Shown: positions 47,495-57,606, numbered from the stretch's first letter. The stretch is DNA of 64,000 nucleotides from Nocardioides alcanivorans (GCF_021555175.1 NZ_JAKGRW010000006.1:186001-250000), one strand, 5' to 3'. Notes: a model not told the origin generated them from the letters alone. Translations and numbers: made by a program.

Positions 47495-47965
47495 TCAAGT
47501 TCTCCGGCGAGACTTCTTCTGTGACTGCTTCTTCGACTGGCTCGCCTGCGCGAGCCGCCAAGCGCGGAGCCGCTTCCGCGCCTCCTCGATCTCCTTGTTC
47601 TGGCGACGCGGACTGTCGTCGCTGCGCTTGTCGTGGCCGTGGAGAAGTAGGATGACCTTCTGCCCGTGGAAGTGCACGAACAGCCGGAGCAGGATCCTCG
47701 CGGGCTTCGACGGCGTACTGGTGCCGGAGTCGGTGTAGAGAGCCTTGATGGTCGCTGCGTCATGCCTGACCCGGAACTCGTGAAGACCTTCACCGAGTGC
47801 CTTCAACCAAGGCGTGCTGGCGAGCGCGACGCCGTCCTTCTCGAGGATCTCCTCGATCGCGGTCGCCAGCGCCTCGAACTCAATCTCGCGGAGATCACGC
47901 ATCCACACCTCAACAGGACGCCGGCCATCGGCGTCCTCGTAGAACTCTGCGGTCCACGTGTTCAC
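47495..47965 (-). CDS. RelE/HigB (phage Gp49-like) toxin
   Basis: 156 residues. The RelE-like fold is suggested by YEDADGRRPVEVWMRDL, PWLKALGEGLHEFRVRHDAATIKALYT and ILLRLFVHFHGQKVILLLHGHDKRSDDSP, the pattern of phage-derived Gp49-like HigB toxins, which are mRNA endonucleases. The tail (about 115-156) is rich in Lys, Arg and Gln. The GTG start overlaps the stop of the integrase fragment by 4 nt, so translation is coupled to it. The antitoxin follows. Confidence 0.82.
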   Translation of the reverse strand: MNTWTAEFYEDADGRRPVEVWMRDLREIEFEALATAIEEILEKDGVALASTPWLKALGEGLHEFRVRHDAATIKALYTDSGTSTPSKPARILLRLFVHFHGQKVILLLHGHDKRSDDSPRRQNKEIEEARKRLRAWRLAQASQSKKQSQKKSRRRT

Positions 47966-48388
47966 TCGGCTACCGTGCCATTCGGCTCCGACACCAACGC
48001 CGACAAGCGGCGCGCAATCTCGGCGTCGCGATCGGCCGCGGCATGCTGGTAGCGCATCGCAGCGCCCGGCGTGGAATGACCAAGGCGACCCATCAACTCG
48101 GCAAAGGTCACCCCAGTCTGGACGGCAAGCACTGCGCCGGTGTGGCGGAGGTCGTGCCAGCGCAGGTCCTCGCGGTCGGCGGCCTTCCGAGCCGGGTAAT
48201 AGACCTTGTAGAAGGTGGACGGCGCCATGTGGGAGTTGCTGTCGGCGGCAGCCGGGAACAGCAGCGCGTCCGTGCCTCTGCCCGTGTGGTTCTTCAGGGT
48301 GGGCGTTCACGACAGGGATCAGGTGAGGCGGGATGGCGACATCGCGGACACCGTCTTGGACGTCGTACTCACGGACCTGGTTTCGCAT
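47962..48388 (-). pseudogene. Tyrosine recombinase (integrase) C-terminal fragment
   Basis: About 142 residues remain of a protein normally 350-450 long. The catalytic half is recognisable: WHDLRHTGAVLAVQTGVTF (Arg of HxxR), LMGRLGHSTPGAAMRYQH (second His and the tyrosine). The N-terminal DNA-binding and first-arginine regions are gone; the fragment starts about 65 bp from the second tRNA-Gly. The frame also breaks at 48297-48299, where removing one base joins VVNAH to LKNHTGRGTDALLFP. It is a non-functional remnant whose end overlaps the toxin gene. Confidence 0.85.
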
Positions 48389-48405
48389 CGGGGCTGATGT
48401 CGGTC

Positions 48406-48411
48406 TAGGGT
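48406..48411 (+). promoter_or_regulatory. -10 element of tRNA-Gly copy 2
   Basis: TAGGGT, 47 nt upstream of the tRNA. Spacing and flanking sequence resemble copy 1, which suggests that promoter and tRNA were duplicated together. Confidence 0.45.
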
Positions 48412-48452
48412 TTCCTCGTTGTCCGGAGGGCGAAAGCCCGAAGGAAGACAAT

Positions 48453-48525
48453 GCGGACGTAGCTCAGTTGGTAGAGCGCAACCTTGCCAAGGTTGAGGTC
48501 GCGAGTTCGAGCCTCGTCGTCCGCT
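48453..48525 (+). tRNA. tRNA-Gly (anticodon GCC), copy 2
   Basis: All 73 nt are identical to the copy at 46599. Together they bracket tRNA-Cys, tRNA-Val(GAC), the toxin-antitoxin pair and the integrase fragment as a 1.85-kb direct-repeat interval. Confidence 0.96.
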
Positions 48526-48603
48526 CCAAGCGTGTGAATTCAACAAATCAGCGCTCTCGGCACGCAATGAGTGCTCCTTCGTCGGAGGATCGGGAGGGTT
48601 CCG

Positions 48604-49416
48604 GTGGCTCGTGAGGAACATCCGGCGGCACCGCAACGCGCATCACGGCTGGACGACACCGTCCAGGACGTCCTTCGGGCCCGGATCAGGGCGCTGGAGG
48701 CCCAGCTGACCGAGGCTCACCGGCTGCTCGAGGCGGAGAAGCATCGTGCGGACCGCGCCGAGGCGGCACTGAAGGCCACCCGTGTCCAGCCCCGCCGAGC
48801 CGCCCCGGCGCGGCTGAATGCTCGTTGGGTCGAGCACGACACCGGGCACTTCACGTGCACGCTGGGCGCTGCGAAGACTGCCGGTGAGAAGGAACTACTC
48901 GAACTCGCTTGGCCGCAGGGGTGGCTCGTCGTCGGTGGACTCGAGGTCGCCGACTCCGCAAAGACCCGCGAGGTCGACGCCCTCGTCATCTCGCCGCACG
49001 GGTTGGCCGTCGTCGAGCAGAAGGACGTCCGCCGTTCCGGCCGGCTCACCTTCTCGCCCAACGGTCCGCCGCTCCTCGACGGTGACGAGGTCCCCTACCT
49101 GGCCGGGGCCCTCGCGCAGGCCAGGCTGCCCGCGCAGATCCTCGCGTCCGCCCTGCAGGACGCCCGGGTGGCGGCTGGGTTCGTGCTGTCGGTCTTGGCG
49201 ATCCGTGGAAACGTGACGCTGGCGCAGGATCGCGTCGGCAGCACCCACCTGTCGACGATGCGCTCGCTGGTGGCGATGGTGCGCACCCTGTTCGGTCCGG
49301 ATTCGGAGGATCGGGTCCGGGTGGGCACTGCCGAGGCGCTGATCGTGGCCCTCGGACTGCCGCAGGCCGGACTTCCACCGCTGAGCGCGTGCGGATTCCA
49401 CGATTCCGCATGGTGA
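48604..49416 (+). CDS. NERD-like nuclease-related protein with coiled-coil N-terminus
   Basis: 270 residues. Residues about 12-60 form a coiled coil (VLRARIRALEAQLTEAHRLLEAEKHRADRAEAALKA). The rest has the NERD pattern: GEKELLELAW, then KTREVDALVISPHGLAVVEQKDVRRSG, where the aspartate and ExK resemble a PD-(D/E)xK nuclease core. NERD proteins occur in DNA-processing and defence settings, but the activity of this one is unknown. The GTG at 48604 is preceded by GGGAGG. It lies just outside the tRNA-Gly repeat, so it may or may not belong to the remnant element. Confidence 0.7.
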   Translation: MAREEHPAAPQRASRLDDTVQDVLRARIRALEAQLTEAHRLLEAEKHRADRAEAALKATRVQPRRAAPARLNARWVEHDTGHFTCTLGAAKTAGEKELLELAWPQGWLVVGGLEVADSAKTREVDALVISPHGLAVVEQKDVRRSGRLTFSPNGPPLLDGDEVPYLAGALAQARLPAQILASALQDARVAAGFVLSVLAIRGNVTLAQDRVGSTHLSTMRSLVAMVRTLFGPDSEDRVRVGTAEALIVALGLPQAGLPPLSACGFHDSAW

Positions 49417-49483
49417 GTGGGCGGCGTACGACGCGGTCGTGCACTAGCGTTCAGACCGAAGCCAGGGCGTCGAGGAGCACACG

Positions 49484-50602
49484 TTGAGCACACCCACCAT
49501 CATCGTCTTCGTGGCGGTCGTCGCCGGGCGCTTCCTGCTCCCGCTGCTGATCTTCCGCTACCCGCTGCCGGCGATCATCGGCTGCCTCGTGCTCGACGGC
49601 TACGACCAGTCGATCTTCCAGTGGTTCGGCTACGACCCGGAGGGATACCAGAGCTACGACAAGGCGATGGACGTCTTCTACCTCGCCATCGCCTACATCG
49701 CCACGCTCCGCAACTGGACGTCGATGTGGGCGTTCCGGGTGGGATGGTTCCTCTACTTCTACCGGCTCGCGGGTGTGGTGCTCTTCGAGGTCACACAGCT
49801 GCGTCCGTTGCTCCTGATCTTCCCGAATGCATTCGAGTACTTCTTCATCGCCTATGAGGCCATCCGCACTCGCTGGCGAGTGGTCGGCCGGTCCTACCGG
49901 TTCTGGGTGGCGCTGGCGGCGATCATCTGGATCTTCGTGAAGCTCCCGCAGGAGTACTGGATCCATGTCGCGAAGATGGACATGAGCGACACCCTGCGCG
50001 ACCACCCGTGGACCATCGGTGCGCTGCTCGTGCTGATCCTGGTCGCTGCCGGCGTGATCACGCTCCTGGCCCGGCGCTTCCTCGGCGGTCCGGACCATCC
50101 CCTCAAGTTGCGGGCCGACCCCGTGCCGGAGGAGATGAACGAGGCGCGGGAACGGGCCGCCTGGACCGCTCGCCACGCGAAGGTTCGTTCGCTGGCCACG
50201 CTGGAGAAGATCGTGCTCGTCGGCCTCGTCGCCGTGATCTACGGTCATGTGCTGCCCGACTTCACGGGTTCGAGCTTCCAGCTCTTCGTCGGTATCGGGA
50301 TCGTCGTCGCGGTCAACGCGTTCTACACGATCGTCGCCTCGCGAAGGATGTGGACCGTCGAGAGTGCCTGGGCGGGCTTCATCGGGCGGCTCGCCTTCAA
50401 CGTCGTCTTCGCCTTCGGGGCTGATTGGCTGCTCAACCGGGGGAGCGGCAACCTCGACCTCATCGACACGTTCTTCTTCCTCAGCCTCATCAGCTTGATG
50501 ACCTCGCTGCACGATCGCTACCGGCCGGTGCACGCCGTACGCAAGCGCCTGGTGCCCGAGGAAGCCAGCCGGCGAGAGCTCGCCAAGCACGCCCGGGTCT
50601 GA
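49484..50602 (+). CDS. Multi-spanning membrane protein of unknown function
   Basis: 372 residues with about eight hydrophobic segments (from IIVFVAVVAGRFLLPLLIF through FIGRLAFNVVFAFGADWLL). A cytosolic loop between them is charged (DPVPEEMNEARERAAWTARH). It is not recognised. The TTG start has GAGGAG 7 nt upstream. It is followed by thrS after 84 bp; no functional link is evident. Confidence 0.75.
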   Translation: MSTPTIIVFVAVVAGRFLLPLLIFRYPLPAIIGCLVLDGYDQSIFQWFGYDPEGYQSYDKAMDVFYLAIAYIATLRNWTSMWAFRVGWFLYFYRLAGVVLFEVTQLRPLLLIFPNAFEYFFIAYEAIRTRWRVVGRSYRFWVALAAIIWIFVKLPQEYWIHVAKMDMSDTLRDHPWTIGALLVLILVAAGVITLLARRFLGGPDHPLKLRADPVPEEMNEARERAAWTARHAKVRSLATLEKIVLVGLVAVIYGHVLPDFTGSSFQLFVGIGIVVAVNAFYTIVASRRMWTVESAWAGFIGRLAFNVVFAFGADWLLNRGSGNLDLIDTFFFLSLISLMTSLHDRYRPVHAVRKRLVPEEASRRELAKHARV

Positions 50603-50686
50603 GGGAACAAACCGGCGCGCGCCGCCAGGGAGCGGCCGATACGATCGGTCCAGCATCACCGTCCAGCCACGAAGAAGGAGTCCCAC

Positions 50687-52690
50687 GTGTCCGATATCCA
50701 GGTGACCGTCGTCCGCGCAGAAGGACCAGCGCAGAGCACGGTTTCTGAGGGCACGAAGGCTTGGGAGCTCTTCCGCGACGACGCCGACGTGATCGCGGCC
50801 AAGGTCGGTGCGGACCTCCGCGACCTCTCCTACGTGCTGGCAGACGGCGACGTCGTCGCAGGCGTGCAGATGGGCACTCCCGACGGCCTGGACATCCTGC
50901 GCCACTCCACCGCCCACGTGCTGGCGCAGGCAGTGCAGCAGCTCTTCCCCGAGGCCAAGCTCGGCATCGGACCACCGATCCAGGACGGCTTCTACTACGA
51001 CTTCGACGTGGAGACCCCCTTCGTGCCGGAGGACCTCGTCAAGATCGAATCCGCGATGCGCAAGATCATCAAGGAGAACCAGCGCTTCGAGCGTCGGGTC
51101 ACCAACGACGATGATGCCCTCGTCGAACTCGCCGACGAGCCCTACAAGATCGAGCTGATCGGCCTCAAGGGTGGGGTCTCGACGGGCTCGACCACCGAGA
51201 CGATCGCCGAAGGCGCCTCGGCAGAGGTCGGAGCCGGTGAGCTCACCATCTACGACAACATCAACCGCAAGGGCGAGGTTGCGTGGAAGGACCTGTGCCG
51301 CGGGCCCCACCTGCCCACCACCAAGCGGATCCCGGCCTTCAAGCTCATGCGCTCCGCAGCGGCCTACTGGCGCGGCGATGAGAAGAACAAGCAACTGCAG
51401 CGCATCTACGGCACCGCTTGGGAGACCAAGGAGGCGCTCGAGGAGCACCTGCACCGGATCGAGGAGGCCGAGCGACGCGACCACCGCAAGCTCGGCCGCG
51501 AACTCGACCTCTTCAGCTTCCCCGACGAGATCGGCTCCGGCCTCCCCGTCTTCCACCCGAAGGGTGGTGTGATCAAGCGGGCGATGGAGGACTACGTCCG
51601 TGAGCGCCACATCGCCGAGGGGTTCGAGTACGTCGGCACGCCGCACATCGCCAAGGAGGGGTTGTTCTACACCTCCGGGCACCTGCCCTACTACGGCGAG
51701 GGCATGTATCCCTCGCTCGACGTCGACGGCATGGACTACCGCCTCAAGGCGATGAACTGCCCGATGCACAACCTCATCTACCGGTCACGCCAACGGTCCT
51801 ACCGCGAGCTGCCGCTGCGACTCTTCGAGTTCGGTCACGTCTACCGGCACGAGAAGTCCGGTGTGATCCACGGCCTCACCCGGGTCCGCGGCTTCGCCCA
51901 GGACGACTCGCATTCCTACGTCACCCCTGAGCAGGCACCTGCAGAGGTCGAGCACCTCCTCAACTTCATGTTGTCGCTCCTGCGTGACTTCGGGATCGAC
52001 GACTTCTATCTCGAGCTGTCGACCCGTGACGAGTCGAAGGACAAGTTCATCGGCTCCGACGAGGACTGGGCGATCGCGACCAAGGTGCTCGAGGACGTCG
52101 CCCTCGCGACCGGGCTCGACCTGGTGCCCGACCCGGGTGGCGCTGCCTATTACGGACCGAAGATCTCCGTGCAGGCGCGCGACGCGATTGGCCGCACCTG
52201 GCAGATGGGCACGGTCCAGTACGACTTCAACCAGCCCTCGGCCGACCGGTTCAACCTCGAGTACGTCGCCGCTGACGGCAGCCGCCAGCAGCCGGTGATG
52301 ATCCACTCGGCCAAGTTCGGTTCCATCGAACGATTCATGGGCGTGCTGGTCGAGCACTACGCAGGTGCCTTTCCGCCCTGGCTCGCACCGGTCCAGGCCA
52401 CCTGCATCCCCATCGCCGAGCGGCACAACGACTACCTCGTCGACGTGGCCGCAGAGCTGAAGAAGCACGGGATGCGCGCCGACGTCGACCTGAGCGACGA
52501 CCGCATGCAGAAGAAGATCCGCAACGCGCAGCTCCAGAAGGTCCCGTTCATGTTGATCGCGGGTGACGACGACATGGAGGCGGGCGCGGTCTCCTTCCGC
52601 TACCGCGACGGCCGCCAGGACAACGGCGTACCGATCGCCGAGGCCGTCGAACGCATTCGCGCGGCTGTCGACGCCCGCGAGCAGGTCTGA
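50687..52690 (+). CDS. thrS: Threonyl-tRNA synthetase
   Basis: 667-residue class II synthetase charging tRNA-Thr. In order: TGS domain (about 1-65), editing domain with [11 protein letters not shown] and the later CRGPHLPTT, catalytic core with motif 1 region [23 protein letters not shown], motif 2 [13 protein letters not shown], motif 3 [17 protein letters not shown], and the anticodon-binding domain from about 560. AAGGAG precedes the GTG at 50687. I saw no T-box upstream. It heads the thrS-HIT-arcA-pgsA1 row. Confidence 0.97.
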   Translation: MSDIQVTVVRAEGPAQSTVSEGTKAWELFRDDADVIAAKVGADLRDLSYVLADGDVVAGVQMGTPDGLDILRHSTAHVLAQAVQQLFPEAKLGIGPPIQDGFYYDFDVETPFVPEDLVKIESAMRKIIKENQRFERRVTNDDDALVELADEPYKIELIGLKGGVSTGSTTETIAEGASAEVGAGELTIYDNINRKGEVAWKDLCRGPHLPTTKRIPAFKLMRSAAAYWRGDEKNKQLQRIYGTAWETKEALEEHLHRIEEAERRDHRKLGRELDLFSFPDEIGSGLPVFHPKGGVIKRAMEDYVRERHIAEGFEYVGTPHIAKEGLFYTSGHLPYYGEGMYPSLDVDGMDYRLKAMNCPMHNLIYRSRQRSYRELPLRLFEFGHVYRHEKSGVIHGLTRVRGFAQDDSHSYVTPEQAPAEVEHLLNFMLSLLRDFGIDDFYLELSTRDESKDKFIGSDEDWAIATKVLEDVALATGLDLVPDPGGAAYYGPKISVQARDAIGRTWQMGTVQYDFNQPSADRFNLEYVAADGSRQQPVMIHSAKFGSIERFMGVLVEHYAGAFPPWLAPVQATCIPIAERHNDYLVDVAAELKKHGMRADVDLSDDRMQKKIRNAQLQKVPFMLIAGDDDMEAGAVSFRYRDGRQDNGVPIAEAVERIRAAVDAREQV

Positions 52691-52697
52691 GCCAGAC

Positions 52698-53234
52698 ATG
52701 GTCGAACGGCAGCACGGAGTGGGCGAGCCCGACGGTCTGGAGCGGATCTGGACTCCCCACCGGATGGCCTACATCCGGGAGAGCGACGGGGCGCACGAGT
52801 GTCCCTTCTGCTCGATCCCGGACGGGCCTTCTGCTGAGGGCCTGGTGGTGGCGCGCGGAGAGCACACCTACGGCGTGCTCAACCTGCACCCCTACAACCC
52901 GGGTCACCTGATGGTGCTGCCCTATCGGCACGTGGCCGGTCTCGACGAGCTCTCCAAGGACGAGTCCGACGAGTTGATGGCCCTCACGCAGGCGGCGGTC
53001 CGCACGATTCGCTCGGTCAGCAACCCGCATGCCTTCAACATCGGCATCAACCTGGGGCGCGCAGCGGGTGGTTCGCTCTCGGAACACCTGCACCAGCACG
53101 TGGTGCCGCGCTGGACGGGTGACGCCAACTTCATCACCGTGACCAGCGGTGTGAAGACGGTGCCGCAGCTGCTGGGCGACACGCGTGACTTGCTCGCGCG
53201 GGCCTGGGACGGGCCCGGAGCCGTCCACGAATGA
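52698..53234 (+). CDS. HIT family protein
   Basis: 178 residues. The histidine triad is in [12 protein letters not shown] (HxHxH), and [22 protein letters not shown] is the family signature. CPFCSI with the later histidine could bind zinc. Proteins of this branch in the thrS-HIT-pgsA order are nucleotide hydrolases or phosphorylases of Ap4A type (family knowledge). It starts 7 nt after thrS and its stop overlaps the arginine deiminase ATG (ATGA). Confidence 0.93.
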   Translation: MVERQHGVGEPDGLERIWTPHRMAYIRESDGAHECPFCSIPDGPSAEGLVVARGEHTYGVLNLHPYNPGHLMVLPYRHVAGLDELSKDESDELMALTQAAVRTIRSVSNPHAFNIGINLGRAAGGSLSEHLHQHVVPRWTGDANFITVTSGVKTVPQLLGDTRDLLARAWDGPGAVHE

Positions 53235-54475
53235 TCAGTCCGGCGTACGGCGTGCACTCCGAGGTGGGAACCCTGCGGAAGGTGCTCGTCTGCGCGCCGG
53301 GCCTGGCTCACGCGAGGCTCACTCCGTCGAACTGTGACGACCTGCTCTTCGACGACGTCATGTGGGTGCAGAACGCCCAACGCGACCATGCCGACTTCAT
53401 GGCGCTCATGACCGGACGCGGCATCGAGGTGCTCGAGTTCCACGAGCTCCTCACCCGGACGCTCGGCATCCCCGGTGCCAAGGACTGGTTGCTCGATCGC
53501 AAGGTGAACGCCAACCAGGTGGGCCTGGGCCTCGTCGACGACACCCGAGCCTTCCTCGAAGCGTTGTCGGACGAGGACGTCGCCCGCTACCTCGTGGGTG
53601 GACTCGCCGTGGCCGACCTGCCCGAGGAGCACCGCACCGACTACCTCGCTCTCGCCCGTGGCTCGCGAGGGGTGCACGAATACCTGCTGCCGCCGCTGCC
53701 CAACATGCTCTACACGCGGGACACGACCTGCTGGATCGGCGACGGCGTCACCCTCAATCCGCTGCACTGGCCTGCTCGCCACGACGAGACGTTGCTCTAC
53801 AAGGCGCTCTACACGTTCCATCCTGACTTCGCCGGTGCGGACATCCCGGTGTGGTGGGGCGACCCGGAGCGGTCGTGGGGGCCGGCGACCCTCGAGGGCG
53901 GCGACGTGATGCCGCTCGGCAACGGCGTGACCCTCATCGGGATGAGTGAGCGCACCACCCGGCAGGCGATCACCCAGGTCGCGGCCCGGTTGTTCGAGGC
54001 GGGAGCGGCCGATCGGGTCGTCGTCGCGGGCATGCCCAGGATGAGGGCCACGATGCACCTCGACACCGTGTTGACCTTCGCCGACCGTGACGTGGTGACC
54101 GCCTATCGCGATGTCGTCGACACCGTCGCACCCTTCACGCTGCGCCCCGGGAGCAACGGGGGCGTCCACGTCACGGCGGAACGGGAGCCCTTCATGACCG
54201 TGGTGGCCGCCGCCTTGGGACTCGACTCGATCCGGGTGATCGAGACCGGAGGCGACGTCTATGCCAGCGAGCGCCAGCAGTGGGACTCCGGCAACAACGT
54301 GGTCGCTCTCGAGCCGGGGGTCGTGGTGGCCTATGACCGCAACACCCACACCAACGATCTCCTCACCGAGGCAGGGGTCGAGGTGCTCACCATCGTCGGC
54401 GCCGAGCTCGGACGCGGGCGCGGCGGTGGTCACTGCATGACCTGTCCGCTGCTGCGGGACCCGGTCGACTGGTGA
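53231..54475 (+). CDS. arcA: Arginine deiminase
   Basis: 414 residues, typical length. It hydrolyses arginine to citrulline and ammonia. Catalytic elements: [41 protein letters not shown] and the nucleophilic cysteine in [12 protein letters not shown]. arcB and arcC are not here, so an ATP-yielding pathway is not shown in this window. It overlaps the HIT gene by 4 nt and stands between HIT and pgsA1, which are usually adjacent. Confidence 0.95.
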   Translation: MISPAYGVHSEVGTLRKVLVCAPGLAHARLTPSNCDDLLFDDVMWVQNAQRDHADFMALMTGRGIEVLEFHELLTRTLGIPGAKDWLLDRKVNANQVGLGLVDDTRAFLEALSDEDVARYLVGGLAVADLPEEHRTDYLALARGSRGVHEYLLPPLPNMLYTRDTTCWIGDGVTLNPLHWPARHDETLLYKALYTFHPDFAGADIPVWWGDPERSWGPATLEGGDVMPLGNGVTLIGMSERTTRQAITQVAARLFEAGAADRVVVAGMPRMRATMHLDTVLTFADRDVVTAYRDVVDTVAPFTLRPGSNGGVHVTAEREPFMTVVAAALGLDSIRVIETGGDVYASERQQWDSGNNVVALEPGVVVAYDRNTHTNDLLTEAGVEVLTIVGAELGRGRGGGHCMTCPLLRDPVDW

Positions 54476-54531
54476 TGCCTGCGACGCCGATTGGCCGCAC
54501 CGGGTGGACCTGCCGGTAACCTGCTCCTGCC

Positions 54532-55152
54532 ATGTTGGAGAGATTCCGCGCGTTCTGGACGCGCCTGCTGTCGCCCATCGCCCATTTGTTCATCCGTCTG
54601 GGGATCAGCGCCGACGCCGTGACGCTCGTCGGCACGATCGGCGTGTGTGCCGGTGCGCTGATCTTCTTCCCCCAGGGGAAGCTGCTGACCGGTGTCCTGG
54701 TGATCACCGCGTTCGTCTTCAGCGACCTGATCGACGGTCACATGGCGCGGACCACCGGCAAGACCAACAAGTTCGGCGCCTTCCTCGACTCCACGCTCGA
54801 CCGGATCGGTGACGGGGCCATCTTCGGTGGGCTGCTGCTCTACTTCGCCGGCCCCGGTGACAGCGAGCTCTACATGTGGCTCTCCCTCGTCTGCCTGGTC
54901 ATGGGCGCGGTCACCTCCTACGCCCGCTCCAAGGCCGAGGGCCTGGGGTACGACGCAAAGGTCGGCATCGCCGAACGTTCCGACCGTCTCGTCTCGATCC
55001 TGGTGATGACCGGTCTCGGCGCGATCTTCGACCTGCCGATCCTCATGGAGGTCACCCTGTGGGCGCTGGCGTTGGCCAGCACCATCACCGTGGTCCAACG
55101 CATCTGGGTCGTGCGCAAGCAGGCCTACGCCGAGGCCGAGGCCGGCAACTGA
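54532..55152 (+). CDS. pgsA1: CDP-alcohol phosphatidyltransferase, probably phosphatidylinositol phosphate synthase
   Basis: 206-residue membrane enzyme with the complete CDP-alcohol signature DLIDGHMARTTGKTNKFGAF followed by LDSTLDR, and about six helices. Position after thrS and HIT matches mycobacterial pgsA1, which makes phosphatidylinositol phosphate from CDP-diacylglycerol and inositol phosphate. The PatA-like acyltransferase and pimA that follow in mycobacteria are absent. TAACCT at 54517-54522 is a likely -10 with a very short leader. Confidence 0.88.
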   Translation: MLERFRAFWTRLLSPIAHLFIRLGISADAVTLVGTIGVCAGALIFFPQGKLLTGVLVITAFVFSDLIDGHMARTTGKTNKFGAFLDSTLDRIGDGAIFGGLLLYFAGPGDSELYMWLSLVCLVMGAVTSYARSKAEGLGYDAKVGIAERSDRLVSILVMTGLGAIFDLPILMEVTLWALALASTITVVQRIWVVRKQAYAEAEAGN

Positions 55153-55261
55153 CCCATCCGTCCGGGGTACCTCAGTAGGGTTCCCGGCCTACACCATGAG
55201 AGGCACCGAAAGCCCCTTGATCCGTCCCGTGGACGGTGTCGTGTGAGCCCACGCCGAGGCC

Positions 55262-55267
55262 TACGAT
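55262..55267 (+). promoter_or_regulatory. pdxS -10 element, leaderless start
   Basis: CCTACGAT context with TACGAT ending 7 nt before the ATG. The same hexamer at the same distance precedes pdxT. Confidence 0.5.
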
Positions 55268-55273
55268 GGCGTC

Positions 55274-56182
55274 ATGGCTGAGACTCAGACGAACGGCACC
55301 GCTGCGACCGGGACCTCCGCGGTGAAGCGCGGCATGGCAGAGATGCTCAAGGGTGGTGTGATCATGGACGTGGTCACCCCTGACCAGGCGAAGATCGCCG
55401 AGGACGCCGGGGCTGTCGCCGTGATGGCCCTGGAGCGGGTGCCCGCCGACATCCGCGCCCAGGGTGGCGTCTCCCGGATGAGCGACCCGGACATGATCGA
55501 CGGCATCATCGAGGCCGTCTCGATCCCGGTGATGGCCAAGGCCCGCATCGGTCACTTCGCCGAGGCGCAGGTGCTGCAGAGCCTCGGTGTCGACTACATC
55601 GACGAGTCCGAGGTGCTCACCCCGGCCGACTACGCCAACCACATCGACAAGTGGGCCTTCACGGTCCCGTTCGTGTGCGGAGCCACGAATCTGGGCGAGG
55701 CACTGCGCCGGATCACCGAGGGCGCAGCGATGATCCGCTCCAAGGGCGAGGCCGGCACCGGTGACGTGTCCAACGCCGTCACCCACATGCGCACCATTCG
55801 CGGAGAGATGCGCCGTCTCGCAGCCCTCGAGGGTGACGAGCTCTACGTCGCCGCCAAGGAGCTGCAGGCGCCCTACGAGCTGGTCAAGGAGGTCGCGACC
55901 ACGGGCAAGCTTCCCGTCGTGCTCTTCACCGCCGGTGGCATCGCCACCCCGGCGGACGCCGCGATGATGATGCAGCTCGGCGCCGAGGGCGTCTTCGTGG
56001 GCTCCGGCATCTTCAAGTCCGGCAACCCGGCTCAGCGGGCCGAGGCGATCGTCAAGGCCACCACGTTCCACGACGACCCCGACGTGGTGGCCAAGGTCTC
56101 CCGCGGCCTCGGCGAGGCCATGGTCGGCATCAACGTCGATGAGCCAGCTCGTTCGATCCAGTTTGCCGAACGCGGCTGGTGA
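55274..56182 (+). CDS. pdxS: Pyridoxal 5'-phosphate synthase subunit PdxS
   Basis: 302-residue TIM-barrel synthase that builds PLP from ribose 5-phosphate, glyceraldehyde 3-phosphate and ammonia from Pdx[47 protein letters not shown] (catalytic lysine), [20 protein letters not shown] and [19 protein letters not shown] are all conserved. pdxT lies 2.9 kb downstream rather than adjacent, separated by three unknown genes and a nitronate monooxygenase on the other strand. Confidence 0.97.
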   Translation: MAETQTNGTAATGTSAVKRGMAEMLKGGVIMDVVTPDQAKIAEDAGAVAVMALERVPADIRAQGGVSRMSDPDMIDGIIEAVSIPVMAKARIGHFAEAQVLQSLGVDYIDESEVLTPADYANHIDKWAFTVPFVCGATNLGEALRRITEGAAMIRSKGEAGTGDVSNAVTHMRTIRGEMRRLAALEGDELYVAAKELQAPYELVKEVATTGKLPVVLFTAGGIATPADAAMMMQLGAEGVFVGSGIFKSGNPAQRAEAIVKATTFHDDPDVVAKVSRGLGEAMVGINVDEPARSIQFAERGW

Positions 56183-56931
56183 ACCCACTGGGACCAACGC
56201 ACGAGGAGCAGCAGACACCCCGATGGTTCCGACGAGCGGCCAAGGTCGTGGTCGGAGTGTTGGCGGCCATCCTCGGTATCGTGCTGCTGGACATCGGCCT
56301 GGGTTGGAACTCCAGGCACGACGGCAAGGCGAGCGCGCGTGCCTTGGTCGAGCGGATCGACGAGAACCGGGAGCCGGTGCTCGAGGTGGTTGACGGCCTC
56401 GTCGCCGAGTGGGGTGGTGGCCTCGATGAGCCGCTCAGGGCTTGGTCTGAGGTCCGGTGTTCTGTGCGGGATAAGTTGAGCGACGGGGACGGCCCGACGA
56501 CTGTCGTCGGCCAACTCCAGAACTGCAGCATCGCGGTCCACCACGTCTACGCACTGCCCCGGGGGAGTCGGGGCCCGGAACGAGCAGGTTTGCTGACGAA
56601 GACCAGTCCGAACAGCCTCGACGACGGCTGCGAGGTGTCACTCGTCGACGAGATGAGCACGGCACACGAAGCTGCGGATGGCACGTGGAACGTGGTCGAC
56701 CTCACGTGGGTCGACACGGCGGGAGAGCCGGTGGACGAATACGAATCCTGCCGTCTTCCCGAGGCGGTCGGATCGCGAGTGCAGGAGACGGCCTCACAAC
56801 CGCTCAAAGGTCGCTACTTCGTGACGCTGCAGGTCTACAACCAGGGAGAATCCGTGTCGATCGGCTGCGGCGATCGACGCATCTTCTGGTTCGGTACCTG
56901 TGAGGCGCCCGACGGAGCGCCCTACCTGTGA
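56179..56931 (+). CDS. Membrane-anchored, cysteine-rich extracytoplasmic protein
   Basis: 250 residues, not recognised. One membrane helix ([20 protein letters not shown], about 23-42) is followed by an exported-looking domain with six cysteines in short contexts (VRCSV, NCSIA, GCEVS, SCRLP, GCGDR, TCEAP), probably three disulfides. The GTG overlaps the pdxS stop (GTGA), which puts it in the pdxS transcript, but nothing links it to vitamin B6. Confidence 0.6.
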   Translation: MNPLGPTHEEQQTPRWFRRAAKVVVGVLAAILGIVLLDIGLGWNSRHDGKASARALVERIDENREPVLEVVDGLVAEWGGGLDEPLRAWSEVRCSVRDKLSDGDGPTTVVGQLQNCSIAVHHVYALPRGSRGPERAGLLTKTSPNSLDDGCEVSLVDEMSTAHEAADGTWNVVDLTWVDTAGEPVDEYESCRLPEAVGSRVQETASQPLKGRYFVTLQVYNQGESVSIGCGDRRIFWFGTCEAPDGAPYL

Positions 56932-56994
56932 TGCGGAGCGACTCGACTACTGTGACGGCATGTCCACGCTGCGCCGCACTGTCGCTCTCGCGTC

Positions 56995-57540
56995 ATGAGT
57001 CGGCGTACGGCGGCGGACGAGTTGCGCGACCTGGCGCGACTCCTCCTACGGGCGGGGCTGACGGCGCCCGAGGAGACGCGCCGCGAGTTGGGCGACGCGA
57101 TCGCCCGCGACCTCAAGGTCTCCGATGCCTTCGCGGTGGCCGACGAATGGCTCGCTGCTGCCCGAGAAGACCTGCTCCTCGAGCAGCAGTCGTGGCCGGC
57201 TCGTACTGACGACGATGCGCTGCAGGAGGCGTTCGCCGAGCTCGAGTCGCGCGCGGTGCGGGTGCTCCAGGGAGTACCCGACCACTGGACCGCAAAGGCC
57301 GAGCTGGACCGGGTCGGCGAGCAGCTGCGTGGAGTCGTCTGGTTCACCCAGCCCGACGTCTGGCACGCGATCGACGAGGGCATGCTGGAGCTCAACCTCT
57401 GGCATGCCGACACGGCCAACGCGGCGCCGGGCGACGAGCTCCTCGCCGACACCCTGGAGATCCTCGAGCGCCACGGGATGACGGGTCACTTCGACGAGGG
57501 CCGCATTGAGGTCTCCGCGCACTGGCGACGCCGGCTCTGA
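56995..57540 (+). CDS. Hypothetical protein
   Basis: 181 residues, mostly helical and acidic, not recognised with confidence. The C-terminal stretch LADTLEILERHGMTGHFDEGRIEVSAHWRRRL faintly recalls DUF6891-type proteins, which I do not assert. The ATG at 56995 overlaps the stop of a 12-residue upstream frame (ATG 56960 to TGA 56998) that itself follows a TACTGT -10 by 7 nt. The gene may therefore be translated by coupling from a leaderless mini-ORF, or that ATG could be the real start with a lost base. Confidence 0.6.
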   Translation: MSRRTAADELRDLARLLLRAGLTAPEETRRELGDAIARDLKVSDAFAVADEWLAAAREDLLLEQQSWPARTDDDALQEAFAELESRAVRVLQGVPDHWTAKAELDRVGEQLRGVVWFTQPDVWHAIDEGMLELNLWHADTANAAPGDELLADTLEILERHGMTGHFDEGRIEVSAHWRRRL

Positions 57541-57606
57541 CGGGGCCAGGAGTCCGGCTGTGGATAACTTCTGCAGCTGTCGGATGATTCGGGCACCCTC
57601 CATGGC

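Noticed and set aside
48604..50602. Antiphage defence island next to the integrase remnant
   Set aside because: One NERD-like protein and one unknown membrane protein are not enough. Neither matches a defence system I can name, and housekeeping genes follow at once.
50603..50686. T-box riboswitch upstream of thrS
   Set aside because: The gap is only 84 bp, with no T-box sequence or specifier stem, and an ordinary ribosome site.
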